64,000 bases of DNA, taken from contig CAWEJL010000005.1 of NCBI GenBank assembly GCA_963809385.1, positions 124,001 to 188,000 of the forward strand, given 5' to 3'. Source of the stretch: JAKAIY01 sp963809385. Lineage in GTDB: Bacteria; Chloroflexota; Ktedonobacteria; Ktedonobacterales; JADMIN01. The notes below the pieces were generated by a model. The model ran no database searches, was not told where the DNA came from, and saw only the letters and a program-made list of their open reading frames with translations. Each line of letters opens with the position of its first letter. The stretch's first letter is position 1. The position numbers were made by a program, and so were the translations under genes. Positions 15,127 through 23,657 of the stretch are shown piece after piece.

Positions 15127-16458
15127 ATGATCGAGATGGATCCATCGGATGTAACCAACCGTCGTCAACATCAATCGTCTTCAGTCACTCAGCGCGCTCC
15201 CACCAAAAGAAGAAACCACTGGAATCTTGCGCTCGTATCTTTTGCGGTATTTCTCATTCTCTTGATAGCTATCGCGGGCAACATTCTCGCGCCACTCAGC
15301 CCAGCGCCCACTACATTCTTCGCGAGTCTCTCACCATCGCCTATCGCTACTCAACGGTCAATTAATCCTAAAGCCACTTCACTCTCCACGCAGCTCCGTC
15401 AACGTGCGGAGGTCGCGTATGTCAACAGCCTCATCTCGCATATGTCACTCGATGACGAAATCGGGCAGATGATCATGATCGGCTTCTCCGAAACCCAAAT
15501 GGATCCTGCGCTAGCGTACGAAATCGAACACTTTCATGTCGGCTCGGCCATTATCTACGCCTTCAATATCAAAAATGGCGACCAGCTCAAGACGCTCATA
15601 TCCAGTATGCAGTCTGATTCATCCGTCCCCTTGCTTGTCTCGACGGATCAGGAAGGCGGAAGCGTCAACCGCATGTATACAATTGAGGGCCCGCTCAGTT
15701 CCGCGTTTGAAATGGGAGCAACCAATAATCCTAACTACGCCAAGCAACGTGGAGCACAAGACGCCACAACCCTCGCTAGCGTCGGCATTAATTTGAATCT
15801 CGCGCCCGATGTTGACGTCTTGAACACGAGTGGTGGAGACATCGGCGCCCGCAGCTTCGGGACAACACCATCACGCGTCATAACGATGGCTGGCGCTTAT
15901 CTTGATGGGTTGCAGGCCAGTGGTAAAGTTGTGGGCACGCTCAAGCATTTTCCCGGGCTTGGCGCCGTGCCTGTGGACCCACACGCAACACTCTATACCC
16001 TCAACCGCAGTATATCCGAACTCAACCAAGTTGACTGGGCTCCCTATCGCGCGCTCATCGCTTCAGGCAATGTCTATGCGGTCATGTCCACCCACGTCGT
16101 GCTATCTGCGGTAGACCCAACCCGCCCAGCCTCTCTGTCGAAACCAGTGCTGACTGGCATCCTGCGCAACCAACTTGGTTTCAACGGCGTCATCATAACT
16201 GACGGCATTTACATGCACGCACTTTCAGGGTATAGCCTCGATCAGATTGCCATAGACGCGGTAGAGGCGGGAAACGACATCATCTGTAGCACCTACTCAA
16301 TCGAATCCACCGCTCAGGTCATCAATGCCATTAAATCCGCGATAGCGAGTGGGCAGCTCTCAAAATCCCGCATTGACGACTCCGTTCGTCGCATCCTTCT
16401 GCTCAAACTCTTGCTCGGTCTCCTGCCAGCCCCACAGTTCAACACCACCGCACGGTAG
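15127..16458 (+). CDS. Membrane-anchored glycoside hydrolase family 3 (NagZ-like)
   Basis: A 443-residue GH3 protein related to beta-N-acetylglucosaminidases that trim peptidoglycan fragments. One membrane segment (residues about 32-55) and a Ser/Thr/Pro-rich linker put the catalytic domain outside the cell. The domain keeps PLLVSTDQEGG, the substrate-lysine motif KHFPG and a following VDPH. It departs from canonical NagZ in that loop: KHFPGHGD is here KHFPGLGA, and the nucleophile region reads ITDGIYMHAL instead of SDDLxM. A changed specificity or weaker activity is possible. The ATG at 15127 follows AGGAG by eight bases. The next gene encodes a D,D-carboxypeptidase. Confidence 0.82.
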   Translation: MIEMDPSDVTNRRQHQSSSVTQRAPTKRRNHWNLALVSFAVFLILLIAIAGNILAPLSPAPTTFFASLSPSPIATQRSINPKATSLSTQLRQRAEVAYVNSLISHMSLDDEIGQMIMIGFSETQMDPALAYEIEHFHVGSAIIYAFNIKNGDQLKTLISSMQSDSSVPLLVSTDQEGGSVNRMYTIEGPLSSAFEMGATNNPNYAKQRGAQDATTLASVGINLNLAPDVDVLNTSGGDIGARSFGTTPSRVITMAGAYLDGLQASGKVVGTLKHFPGLGAVPVDPHATLYTLNRSISELNQVDWAPYRALIASGNVYAVMSTHVVLSAVDPTRPASLSKPVLTGILRNQLGFNGVIITDGIYMHALSGYSLDQIAIDAVEAGNDIICSTYSIESTAQVINAIKSAIASGQLSKSRIDDSVRRILLLKLLLGLLPAPQFNTTAR

Positions 16459-16495
16459 CTGGTCGGCAAAGGGCCTGGGATTTTTGACGCATTCG

Positions 16496-16524
16496 TTGGC
16501 GCACGCCGGCGCTGCCTGTATACA
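16496..16524 (+). promoter_or_regulatory. Sigma-70-type promoter of the carboxypeptidase gene
   Basis: TTGGCG (16496-16501), 17-base spacer, TATACA (16519-16524). It lies between the GH3 stop and the carboxypeptidase start and favours the ATG at 16573 over one at 16525. Confidence 0.6.
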
Positions 16525-16572
16525 ATGCTCTCGCGGCCCGTGAACGGAATCGCGATCGTGAAAGTGCGCAAC

Positions 16573-17589
16573 ATGACAGAAGAGACACACGACGATAGCG
16601 ATGAAGCCCATTCCCCTGCGCAGTCCGCGCGTGCTGGGCTCCTTTGGGGAACCTATCTGGTCGTCTCAACACTCGTTATGGCGCTTTTACTCTCCCAGAT
16701 CGCTTCAGCAGCCACACCACCCGCGCAGTCCACGGCGCCAGCGTCGCGAAACGGGACTGCGAGTTTTCCCTTCGGCGCACAGCCATCAGTCGCAGCGCGC
16801 GCTGCATTCCTCTTCGATGCCGACACCGGACTGATCCTGTATTCGAAAGATGCCAGTGAGAAGCTGCCTCAGGCAAGCTGCACGAAAATCATGACCGCGC
16901 TGATCGCACTCGAACGCCTCCCGCTCGATCAGATGATTACGGTAGGCGCGGATGCGCACGCGCTGGTCAACCCAGACAGCAGCTACATGGGGCTCAGTAC
17001 TGGCGAAAAACTCACACTACGCGACCTGCTTTATGGCTTGGTGCTACCCTCTGGAAATGACGCGGCAGTGGCTATTGCTGATGGCGTCGCTGGTTCCGTG
17101 CCAGCGTTTGTCGCTCTCATGAATCAGCGCGCACAGCAACTAGGCCTCACTAACACCCACTTCGAGAATCCCCATGGCCTTGACGCGCCAGGACACTACA
17201 CCAGCGCGCACGACCTCGCCGTACTTGCCGCCGTCGCGCTCCGGAATCCCACATTCCGACAGCTCGTCTCTACGAGACGCTATAGTATTCCCGCAACGAG
17301 CGAGCACAAAGCCTATCAACTCGTGAGCGGCAATGACTTGCTCGCGGGCGCGCTCTCACCGTATCCAGGGGCGGTAGGTGTCAAGCCTGGATACACGGGA
17401 CCAGCGGGCTTTTGCATGGCCTTCGCCGCCATTCGCCATGGCCATCTGATTGTAGGCGCTGTGCTACGCGATCCGTCGTGGCGGATCCGCATCGTGGATA
17501 TGCGCGCAATGCTGGACTGGGGATTCGAGCAAGAGGGATTGCCCCCCGCGCCCTCACCTACTCCGTGGACCAATCCGCCGAATATGTAA
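16573..17589 (+). CDS. D-alanyl-D-alanine carboxypeptidase, peptidase S11 family
   Basis: Removes the terminal D-Ala of peptidoglycan stem peptides outside the cell. One N-terminal membrane segment (residues about 23-46) serves as signal or anchor. The three penicillin-binding motifs are complete: SCTK (S102/K105), SGN in LPSGNDAAVA, and KPGYTG in place of KTG. There is no C-terminal amphipathic anchor as in E. coli PBP5; the protein ends in a Pro-rich tail. The ATG at 16573 is chosen because a promoter overlaps the more upstream start; a GTG at 16558 is an alternative. It follows a GH3 gene, forming a cell-wall pair. Confidence 0.92.
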   Translation: MTEETHDDSDEAHSPAQSARAGLLWGTYLVVSTLVMALLLSQIASAATPPAQSTAPASRNGTASFPFGAQPSVAARAAFLFDADTGLILYSKDASEKLPQASCTKIMTALIALERLPLDQMITVGADAHALVNPDSSYMGLSTGEKLTLRDLLYGLVLPSGNDAAVAIADGVAGSVPAFVALMNQRAQQLGLTNTHFENPHGLDAPGHYTSAHDLAVLAAVALRNPTFRQLVSTRRYSIPATSEHKAYQLVSGNDLLAGALSPYPGAVGVKPGYTGPAGFCMAFAAIRHGHLIVGAVLRDPSWRIRIVDMRAMLDWGFEQEGLPPAPSPTPWTNPPNM

Positions 17590-17605
17590 CGTGCGCGCGA
17601 CTTGG

Positions 17606-18436
17606 CTACTCGACGAGACCTCTCGTCAGCATAACAATCGTGACAAACGTCCGAAACAGTCCAAGGAAATCCGATCCGCTAAAGCGCACTGTCCGCGACG
17701 CTCCCTGGATGCGTTCCACACCCTGGATCCAGGCGCACATCTCTGCCATGTCCGCCGTCAGAAACGTCAGTTCAATCGTCGTCGGGGAAGGAAACACGGG
17801 CGTGCTGGCGGGCTGTGCGGTGGTCAGCGCTTCTCGCGCAGCGGTGGCGATACGCTCGCGCGCGACAGCCGGATGCAGGCTCTCCGCAGCGAAGCGTGTT
17901 ACTGACCGCTTGACCATCACGCCAAGCGGCGGCGGTGACAGCATCCCCGCTTCTTCGACCGTCGCCTGGTCACCCGTCACCAGCGCAATGGGAACGGCAT
18001 AATGCGCAGCGACCAACGCATTCAGCGCCGTCTCACCCGCAACTTCCCCATTGATGCGCGCCTCCCAGATAGCGCGGGGATTATAGCTATGGCTGAGTAT
18101 CGCACGCTCCGCGCCGATGGATCCGTGATAGCCAATGAAAAAGATCGCATCGAACGAAGCGTCAAGCCCTTCCATCATATAGAGCGGCTTATGCTTCCCG
18201 CTCAGCAGTGACGCCGAGCCGTGCAACTGTTCAGGGTCAAGATTACGCATGCTGCTGTGCGAATCATTCACGAGAAACGCATCGGAGCCCGCATCCCGCG
18301 CGCCATCTATGGCCGCGTTCACCTCACCAAGCAGCAGCCGGCGCCCCAACTCATAATCATGACTGCCGACAAGGATCTGGTCCCAGTCCACGATCCCTGC
18401 CACGCCCTCGAAATCCGTCGAAATATAGATTTTCAC
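17606..18436 (-). CDS. M55 family D-aminopeptidase (DppA-like)
   Basis: A 276-residue zinc peptidase that frees D-amino acids from short D-peptides such as those made in cell-wall turnover. Seen at the N terminus: VKIYISTDFEGVAGI with the zinc-binding Asp-Glu pair, then FLVNDSHSSMRNL and FIGYHGSIGAERAILSHSY carrying the zinc histidines of the family. Start is a GTG at 18436 with GGGAG nine bases upstream. It begins 45 bases after the phospholipase D stop, as last gene of a minus-strand run from prfB. It is convergent with the carboxypeptidase gene. Confidence 0.88.
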   Translation of the reverse strand: MKIYISTDFEGVAGIVDWDQILVGSHDYELGRRLLLGEVNAAIDGARDAGSDAFLVNDSHSSMRNLDPEQLHGSASLLSGKHKPLYMMEGLDASFDAIFFIGYHGSIGAERAILSHSYNPRAIWEARINGEVAGETALNALVAAHYAVPIALVTGDQATVEEAGMLSPPPLGVMVKRSVTRFAAESLHPAVARERIATAAREALTTAQPASTPVFPSPTTIELTFLTADMAEMCAWIQGVERIQGASRTVRFSGSDFLGLFRTFVTIVMLTRGLVE

Positions 18437-18480
18437 CCGTCGTATCTCCCACCGCGCGTGATGGCGGGCGCCTATTGTCG

Positions 18481-19764
18481 CTAGAGCATGATGCGAAACG
18501 GCGCCAGAACCCACTCGCTAAGTTTAAGATACCATGGGCGCGCCATCCAGCTCGCCGCATCAACTTCTACCGCGTTTGTGAGATCGCGCTCGAACAGCTC
18601 GCGCATCTGGCAGGCAAGATCGTGGCTATAGATTTCGATGTTCAACTCATAGTTTCCCACCGCGCTGAGGCGATCAAGGTTGGATGTGCCGATCGTCAGC
18701 CACGCATCATCCACCACACAAGTCTTTGCATGGATCATGGCGTTGCGGTAGCCCCAAATATGAATACCCGCCTCAAGACAGAGCGTAAAATATCCATGCG
18801 CCGCCCAGTCAGCGAAAATATGGTTCGATGTCCATGGAAGTAGAATATGCACATCCACTCCCCGTTGCGCCGCGTCAACCAGCGCCTCCAGCAGCACATG
18901 GTCAGGGATGAAATACGCGTTCGTGAGCAAGATGCGCTTCTGCGCACGATTGATCGCCGCCATATACATGTCGCGGATCGGAAAAGTCAGCCGCAGCGCG
19001 TTATTATCGCGTAGCGCGATGGTTGGGTCGAACCGCAGCGGAAACCGCATCTGGATATGATCGCGTTTCAGGGAATGCGCATTCCAGAAGTCCACGAACG
19101 AGTCAGCCAAATCGAGCGCCGCAGGCCCTTCAACGCTCACGTGAGTATCGCGCCAGTGCTCGGCATAGAGCGCGCCAATATTGTATCCCCCCAGAAAACC
19201 AATTCGCCCATCAACGGCTAGAATTTTCCGATGGTCGAGCGAATAGCGCCTGGGATCAAACACATGCCAGACCTGATTGATTGGCTTGAAGCGCATCAAG
19301 TGTATCTCAGGCGGAAATGTCTTGAACACAGCTGGCACAACGAGGTTGGCGAACTCGTCGAAGATCACATAGACCCGCACCCCCTCGCGCGCCCTCTTCG
19401 CCAGCCGCTGCTTGAACTCCTCGCCGATCGCGTCAGCTTTCCAGATATAAGATTCAATGAAGATGTACTCACGAGCGGAGTCAATCGCTTCTAGCATCGC
19501 GTCGAAGAGATCCGAGCCATAACTGTAGATGCGAAGCTGATTGTCCCCTACCACGACTGATGGCAATCGCATCACGGGAAATCGAGCGCCATCAAGCGCG
19601 CGCTTGCGGCGAATCGACAGCGCCGAGAGCACCGCAATCGTCACCGTCTGCAACGCCAGATACGTCGCGACAAGCGCTAGCGCCATTCGAACGAGCGTGA
19701 CACGGCGAAGCGCGCTCGCCAGCGCACGAGCCGTCCTTGGGAAAATCGCCCGGAGTTGTGGCAC
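18481..19764 (-). CDS. Phospholipase D family, cardiolipin synthase-like
   Basis: A 427-residue membrane protein with two HKD motifs: YSLDHRKILAVDGRIGFLGG and MIHAKTCVVDDAWLTIGTSNLD, both complete with H, K and D. One hydrophobic segment near residues 25-50 anchors it. This matches bacterial cardiolipin synthases (Cls), which join phospholipid head groups, although only one membrane segment is seen. The start is a GTG at 19764, preceded by GGAGGAG at eight bases, preferred to the GTG at 19800. It follows the P-loop kinase gene by about 57 bases on the same strand. Confidence 0.85.
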   Translation of the reverse strand: MPQLRAIFPRTARALASALRRVTLVRMALALVATYLALQTVTIAVLSALSIRRKRALDGARFPVMRLPSVVVGDNQLRIYSYGSDLFDAMLEAIDSAREYIFIESYIWKADAIGEEFKQRLAKRAREGVRVYVIFDEFANLVVPAVFKTFPPEIHLMRFKPINQVWHVFDPRRYSLDHRKILAVDGRIGFLGGYNIGALYAEHWRDTHVSVEGPAALDLADSFVDFWNAHSLKRDHIQMRFPLRFDPTIALRDNNALRLTFPIRDMYMAAINRAQKRILLTNAYFIPDHVLLEALVDAAQRGVDVHILLPWTSNHIFADWAAHGYFTLCLEAGIHIWGYRNAMIHAKTCVVDDAWLTIGTSNLDRLSAVGNYELNIEIYSHDLACQMRELFERDLTNAVEVDAASWMARPWYLKLSEWVLAPFRIML

Positions 19765-19821
19765 GACGCGCTCTCCTCCTCCGCTCAAGCTTATTGTCAC
19801 TGGGAGACCGAGTCCCCCGCT

Positions 19822-20410
19822 CTAAGACGATCCACCCACACCCATGGCGCCGCCCAGGGCCATGCGGGCGAAACTTAGCGCCGCCGCATAGTCCATTGTG
19901 CGGAGATCGGTTGTGTCCATCGCGAGAATCGGGCCGGGCAGCGCGAGCGGCGCGTCGCCTGGCTCCAGCAACGCTTGACGAAACTCAACGATATTCGCCA
20001 GCTCCATATGGCCGGGATGGCGCTCCGGCGAGCACGCCCGCCGCTCGAAGCGCTCCACCAGCGCACGCGACTCCGCAGTCAGCCACACCTGTGCAATCAG
20101 GGCGCTATGCTCATGCGCCAGCGCCCTAAGCGGCGCTCCATCATGCGCCTCGCTGAAATTGCTTTCCAAAATCAGCGAAACACCCGCATGGAGACACTCA
20201 CCCGCGATTACCCGCTGAAGTTGATAGGTCGCCATCCCTAAACGCCGCGATTCGACACGATTCGACGCGCCGAATGTATCGTACAGGGATTCTTTCAGAC
20301 CGTCTTTGTGGATCAGTGGCAGGCGCAGGTCCACGGCCAGCCTGGCGCGCGAGCGTGGTTTTGCCTGTAGCCGGCCTGCCTGTGATAACAAACAGCAGTG
20401 GCGTTGACAT
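19822..20410 (-). CDS. AAA_33-type P-loop kinase (one frameshift)
   Basis: A small ATP-binding protein of about 195 residues. The start at 20410 gives MSTPLLFVITGRPATGKTTLAR, a complete Walker A. The frame then breaks at about 20346-20350; removing one C of the CC after CGCG gives RLAVDLRLPLIHKDGLKESL, which continues to the stop at 19822 with QRVIAGECLHAGVSLILESNF, the strand carrying the second acidic site. This fold is shared by small-molecule and nucleotide kinases and zeta-toxin relatives; the substrate is unknown. It begins 45 bases after prfB. Confidence 0.75.
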
Positions 20411-20453
20411 CGCGCATCCACTCGTCGCGACTGCCGCGCAAGCATCAAGCGCG

Positions 20454-21562
20454 CTATACGGGCTGGCCAGCGCGCACCGTTAGCTCGGCCTCGATAAAGC
20501 GGTCCATTTCACCGTTCAGATATGCGACAGTGTCCGTCTGCTCCGCTCCTGTGCGGTGATCTTTCACCATTGTGTAGGGATGCAGTGTAACCGTGCGTAT
20601 CTGACTACCGAAATCCGCCTCGACATGGACACCCTTCAGCCGCGCGGCTTCGCGTTCCCGCTCCTCGATCTCTAGTTCATAGAGCCGTGATTTCAGCACG
20701 CGCATCGCCGTCTCGCGGTTCTGAATCTGTGATCGCTCATTCTGGCAGGTTACGACAATACCCGTCGGTTTGTGCTTGATACGCACCGCCGAGTCGGTCT
20801 TGTTCAGATGCTGGCCGCCCTTGCCCGTAGATCGAAATGTATCTACCTCGATGTCGTCTGACCGGACAACAATCTCGATTGGCTCATCCCCGATATCTGG
20901 CATCACTTCGACCTTGGCGAACGAGGTCTGCCTGCGATGCGCCGCGTCGAATGGCGACAGGCGGATCAGACGGTGAGCGCCTGCCTCGCCTCGCAGATAA
21001 CCATATGCGTACGGACCGGTCACACTGAAGGTTGTGCTCTTCAGGCCAGCCTCTTCGCCCTCCATCGTGTCCAGGAGCTCGACAGCGTAGCCGTGACTCT
21101 CGGCCCAACGCATGTAAGCGCGCTGAAGTATCGCCACCCAGTCCTGCGCATCGGTTCCCCCGTTGCCAGCGTGGATGGAGACAATCGCGGGCTTGGTGTC
21201 ATGCTCGCCACTCAGGAGCAAAGTCAGCCGCCGCTTCTCCAGCTCCGCCTCCGCAGCGTCGGTTTCGCGAACAACCTCAGCGGACAAGCCGCTCATCAGG
21301 CTCGCTGTCGAGCATGCTGACAAGCTCGCCCAGGTCGCCTAGTTGTGAAGCGAGGCCTTCCCAAGCGGTAACTTCATCACGTAGACGGCTCAACTCGCGC
21401 ATCTGGCGCTGCGCATGCGCACGATCCCCATAGAAATCAGGGGCCAGCGATTCTTCCTCTAGCGCGTCAATCGCGCTCTTCTTACTGGCGAGGTCAAAGA
21501 TGCACCGTTATGTCATGTACGCGACGACGGAGCGCCTCGATTCGAACGCTGAGATCACTCAT
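20454..21562 (-). CDS. prfB: Peptide chain release factor 2, programmed +1 frameshift
   Basis: Terminates translation at UGA and UAA. The ATG at 21562 opens a 21-codon leader (MSDLSVRIEALRRRVHDITV) that ends in CTT TGA C at 21499-21493, the exact RF2 autoregulatory frameshift site; slipping forward one base continues as DLASKKSAIDALEEESLAPD. GGTG sits three bases before CTT, where E. coli has its Shine-Dalgarno-like stimulator. A second break near 21290-21300 is cured by dropping one G of a GG and is probably an assembly error. The rest holds SPF in LSPFDAAHRRQ (UGA recognition) and STGKGGQHLNKTDSAVR with the catalytic GGQ. First gene of the run ending with the M55 peptidase. Confidence 0.93.
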
Positions 21563-21628
21563 GAAGGTGTGTCACATCCTCTTGTATCGAGTTGGTGGTG
21601 TATACCAGCATGTATCATACGCTATAAT

Positions 21629-21657
21629 CGCTGGGTCGCGTCAAGCGCGACCCAGCG
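21629..21657 (-). terminator. 12-bp hairpin between the CHAP gene and prfB
   Basis: CGCTGGGTCGCG (21629-21640) pairs perfectly with CGCGACCCAGCG (21646-21657), loop of five. Read on the minus strand it follows the CHAP gene stop at 21715 and is followed by ATTATAGCG, a moderate U-tract. On the minus strand the loop also carries TTGACG, a possible prfB -35. Confidence 0.7.
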
Positions 21658-21714
21658 GTGCTCCACGAACCAGCCTGGGCTGGGGGATATGACTCACTTC
21701 GCAGCGCAATAGGC

Positions 21715-22824
21715 TCAATAGATGAACTGCACACCCCAACCAGTGTGCGCCAGGCGATAATCCACCCGGCCCCACCCGCCGCCGTTCCAATAGAAATTCA
21801 TCTCGGAGATCAAAAACCAGCCACTGGGGTACACTTTTTCAACGTGGGCCACATGGCCAGCGCCCCCCGCGCCCTGCACGCCTGGTTGGAAGACAACCGT
21901 AGCGCCCGCCCGTGGCGTTGATGATACCTGGTAGCCGCGCGCCCGTGCGCCAGCTGCCCAGAATTGCGCATTTCCCATATGCGTGAGATTCTCATCGCGC
22001 CGCTTGTCTTGCGCCCACCATGTGCATTGCCCAAACGCCCACCAATAGAAGCCACCCGAGCCATACACCGTGATCGAGTGATATCCAGGTAAAGGTGTGA
22101 ACGCATAAGTGGGAGGCCATGGCCTAAAAGGAACGGGCGAATACTGGCCCGTCGACGGGCCAGCCGGCGGCGTTTTGTTGATGGTGACATGCTTTGATAC
22201 AGGCAAGCCCGCGCTACCTGGCGCGTTGACGCCTGGTCCCGCGCCTCCGCCAATATCGCCCTGCGCGGGCTGCGCGCCAATCACCGCCACCCAGTGTCCT
22301 GTTGGCGCCTGATTAGCCTGGTCAAACGCAATCGGAAGACCGAGCGGACCAGAGCCACCCACAGCCACGCCTTCTGTTTCCCCGTGCGCAAGTGGTGTCA
22401 CTACAGTCAACGCGGTCCCCACGAGCACACTCACGAGGGTCAGTGTCACAAGACCAGCAACCCAGTGCCGCCGCTTGCGCTTGGGGGGTGTCGGTGGCAG
22501 CGTGCGAAGGAGGCTGGTCGCGTCCCCTGATACAACGGTAACGGCCCTACCCGGCTCGTCGTCACCGCCATCGAGAAGAGCGCGCTCATCTGGCTCCTCA
22601 GCGATCACATCGAGCGGCTCATCCAGAACGGTAAGCGCTTTCATCATCCATGTGGCGCGCTCAACAACCTGGCTGTCCACGCGTGTCACAGGGCGCGCCG
22701 TCACTTTTCGCCTGGATCTCTCGGTATCAGGGGAGCTGGCGGCGTCTGTCCACTCTTCGCTTTCGCGCGTTTGACGCGCTAATTCACGTTCCTTCGGTCG
22801 CGAGTCATGCTCGAAGCCCAGCAT
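21715..22824 (-). CDS. Membrane-anchored CHAP-domain peptidoglycan hydrolase
   Basis: A 369-residue protein. A charged cytoplasmic N-terminal region of about 130 residues is followed by one membrane segment (HWVAGLVTLTLVSVLVGTAL), a Gly/Pro-rich spacer and a C-terminal CHAP domain. The domain has FGQCTWWAQDKR with the catalytic cysteine, GNAQFWAAGARARGY, and GHVAHVEKV with the histidine. CHAP domains cut peptide cross-bridges or act as amidases in the wall. The long cytoplasmic head is unusual for such enzymes. Start at 22824 is preferred because GGAGG precedes it by seven bases. It has its own terminator. Confidence 0.85.
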   Translation of the reverse strand: MLGFEHDSRPKERELARQTRESEEWTDAASSPDTERSRRKVTARPVTRVDSQVVERATWMMKALTVLDEPLDVIAEEPDERALLDGGDDEPGRAVTVVSGDATSLLRTLPPTPPKRKRRHWVAGLVTLTLVSVLVGTALTVVTPLAHGETEGVAVGGSGPLGLPIAFDQANQAPTGHWVAVIGAQPAQGDIGGGAGPGVNAPGSAGLPVSKHVTINKTPPAGPSTGQYSPVPFRPWPPTYAFTPLPGYHSITVYGSGGFYWWAFGQCTWWAQDKRRDENLTHMGNAQFWAAGARARGYQVSSTPRAGATVVFQPGVQGAGGAGHVAHVEKVYPSGWFLISEMNFYWNGGGWGRVDYRLAHTGWGVQFIY

Positions 22825-23043
22825 TCTCATCCCTCCGCGCCTCTGTGTTCTCTGCATCGCCACCGGTCGCAAGAGGGAGTATGCCAGATCGGCTCGTGTG
22901 GCGCGACCCCTCCTCGCATGTCGGGAGGATACGCCTGCTTGTGGCATCACTGAGCATATGCGCTTCCGTGCGCTTTTTAACTCAACAGAATCTGGCACGA
23001 TGATACAGCCATGATGGGCTATAGCGCATCACCCTCGCCGATC

Positions 23044-23517
23044 TCATACGTTACCGAGCAGCCTGAACGGGTGTGGCAATAGATCAGGCAACCGCAGAGC
23101 GCCTTCCACGCCATCAACAAAATACACGGCATCGGGAGCCAGTTCCGCTAGCCACTGGCGGCAGGCTCCGCACGGCATGCGCTCCTCCACAGGGCCATCC
23201 GCAGGCGCGTCCAGGCATGCGACAGCGACATACGAAATGCGCGGCGCTGTCATCCGCCGCTCCAGCGCGTCTTCAGGGCGGCTCGCGCTCTCGAGCGCGC
23301 ATGCGGAGGCCATCGCGGCACGCTCAGCGCACAGCGCGAGCCCGTAAGAAGCGTTCTCGACGTTGGCCCCGGATACCACTCGCAAGCCGTCAGTTGTCTC
23401 AACCACCACAACCGCGCCAACGCGAAAATGTGAATATGGCGCGTAGGCCTGCCTGGCCGCGGCGCGAGCCGCCGCGATCAACCGCTCCCTAGACCATGCG
23501 TTCTTAGCTTGCGCCAT
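23044..23517 (-). CDS. cdd: Cytidine deaminase
   Basis: Converts cytidine and deoxycytidine to uridine forms in nucleoside salvage. The 157-residue chain has the substrate loop NVENASYGLALCAERAAM, which carries the first zinc cysteine and the catalytic Glu, and PCGACRQWL with the other two zinc cysteines, as in the homotetrameric class. An insertion of about ten residues between the two motifs makes it longer than the usual 130-140. ATG at 23517 follows AGGAG by eight bases. It is divergent from fmt. Confidence 0.93.
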   Translation of the reverse strand: MAQAKNAWSRERLIAAARAAARQAYAPYSHFRVGAVVVVETTDGLRVVSGANVENASYGLALCAERAAMASACALESASRPEDALERRMTAPRISYVAVACLDAPADGPVEERMPCGACRQWLAELAPDAVYFVDGVEGALRLPDLLPHPFRLLGNV

Positions 23518-23657
23518 GTCAAACGCTCCTGTTTTGCCTCATCGTGGCGCCGTCTCACCCGCCAGCCGTTGCGCGTATACTGCCACATACGGCGTCTGGC
23601 GCGGCGTGATCTGTGATAACGTTGCGCTGTTTCACGCAACTGTGGAGATTCGGTCAA

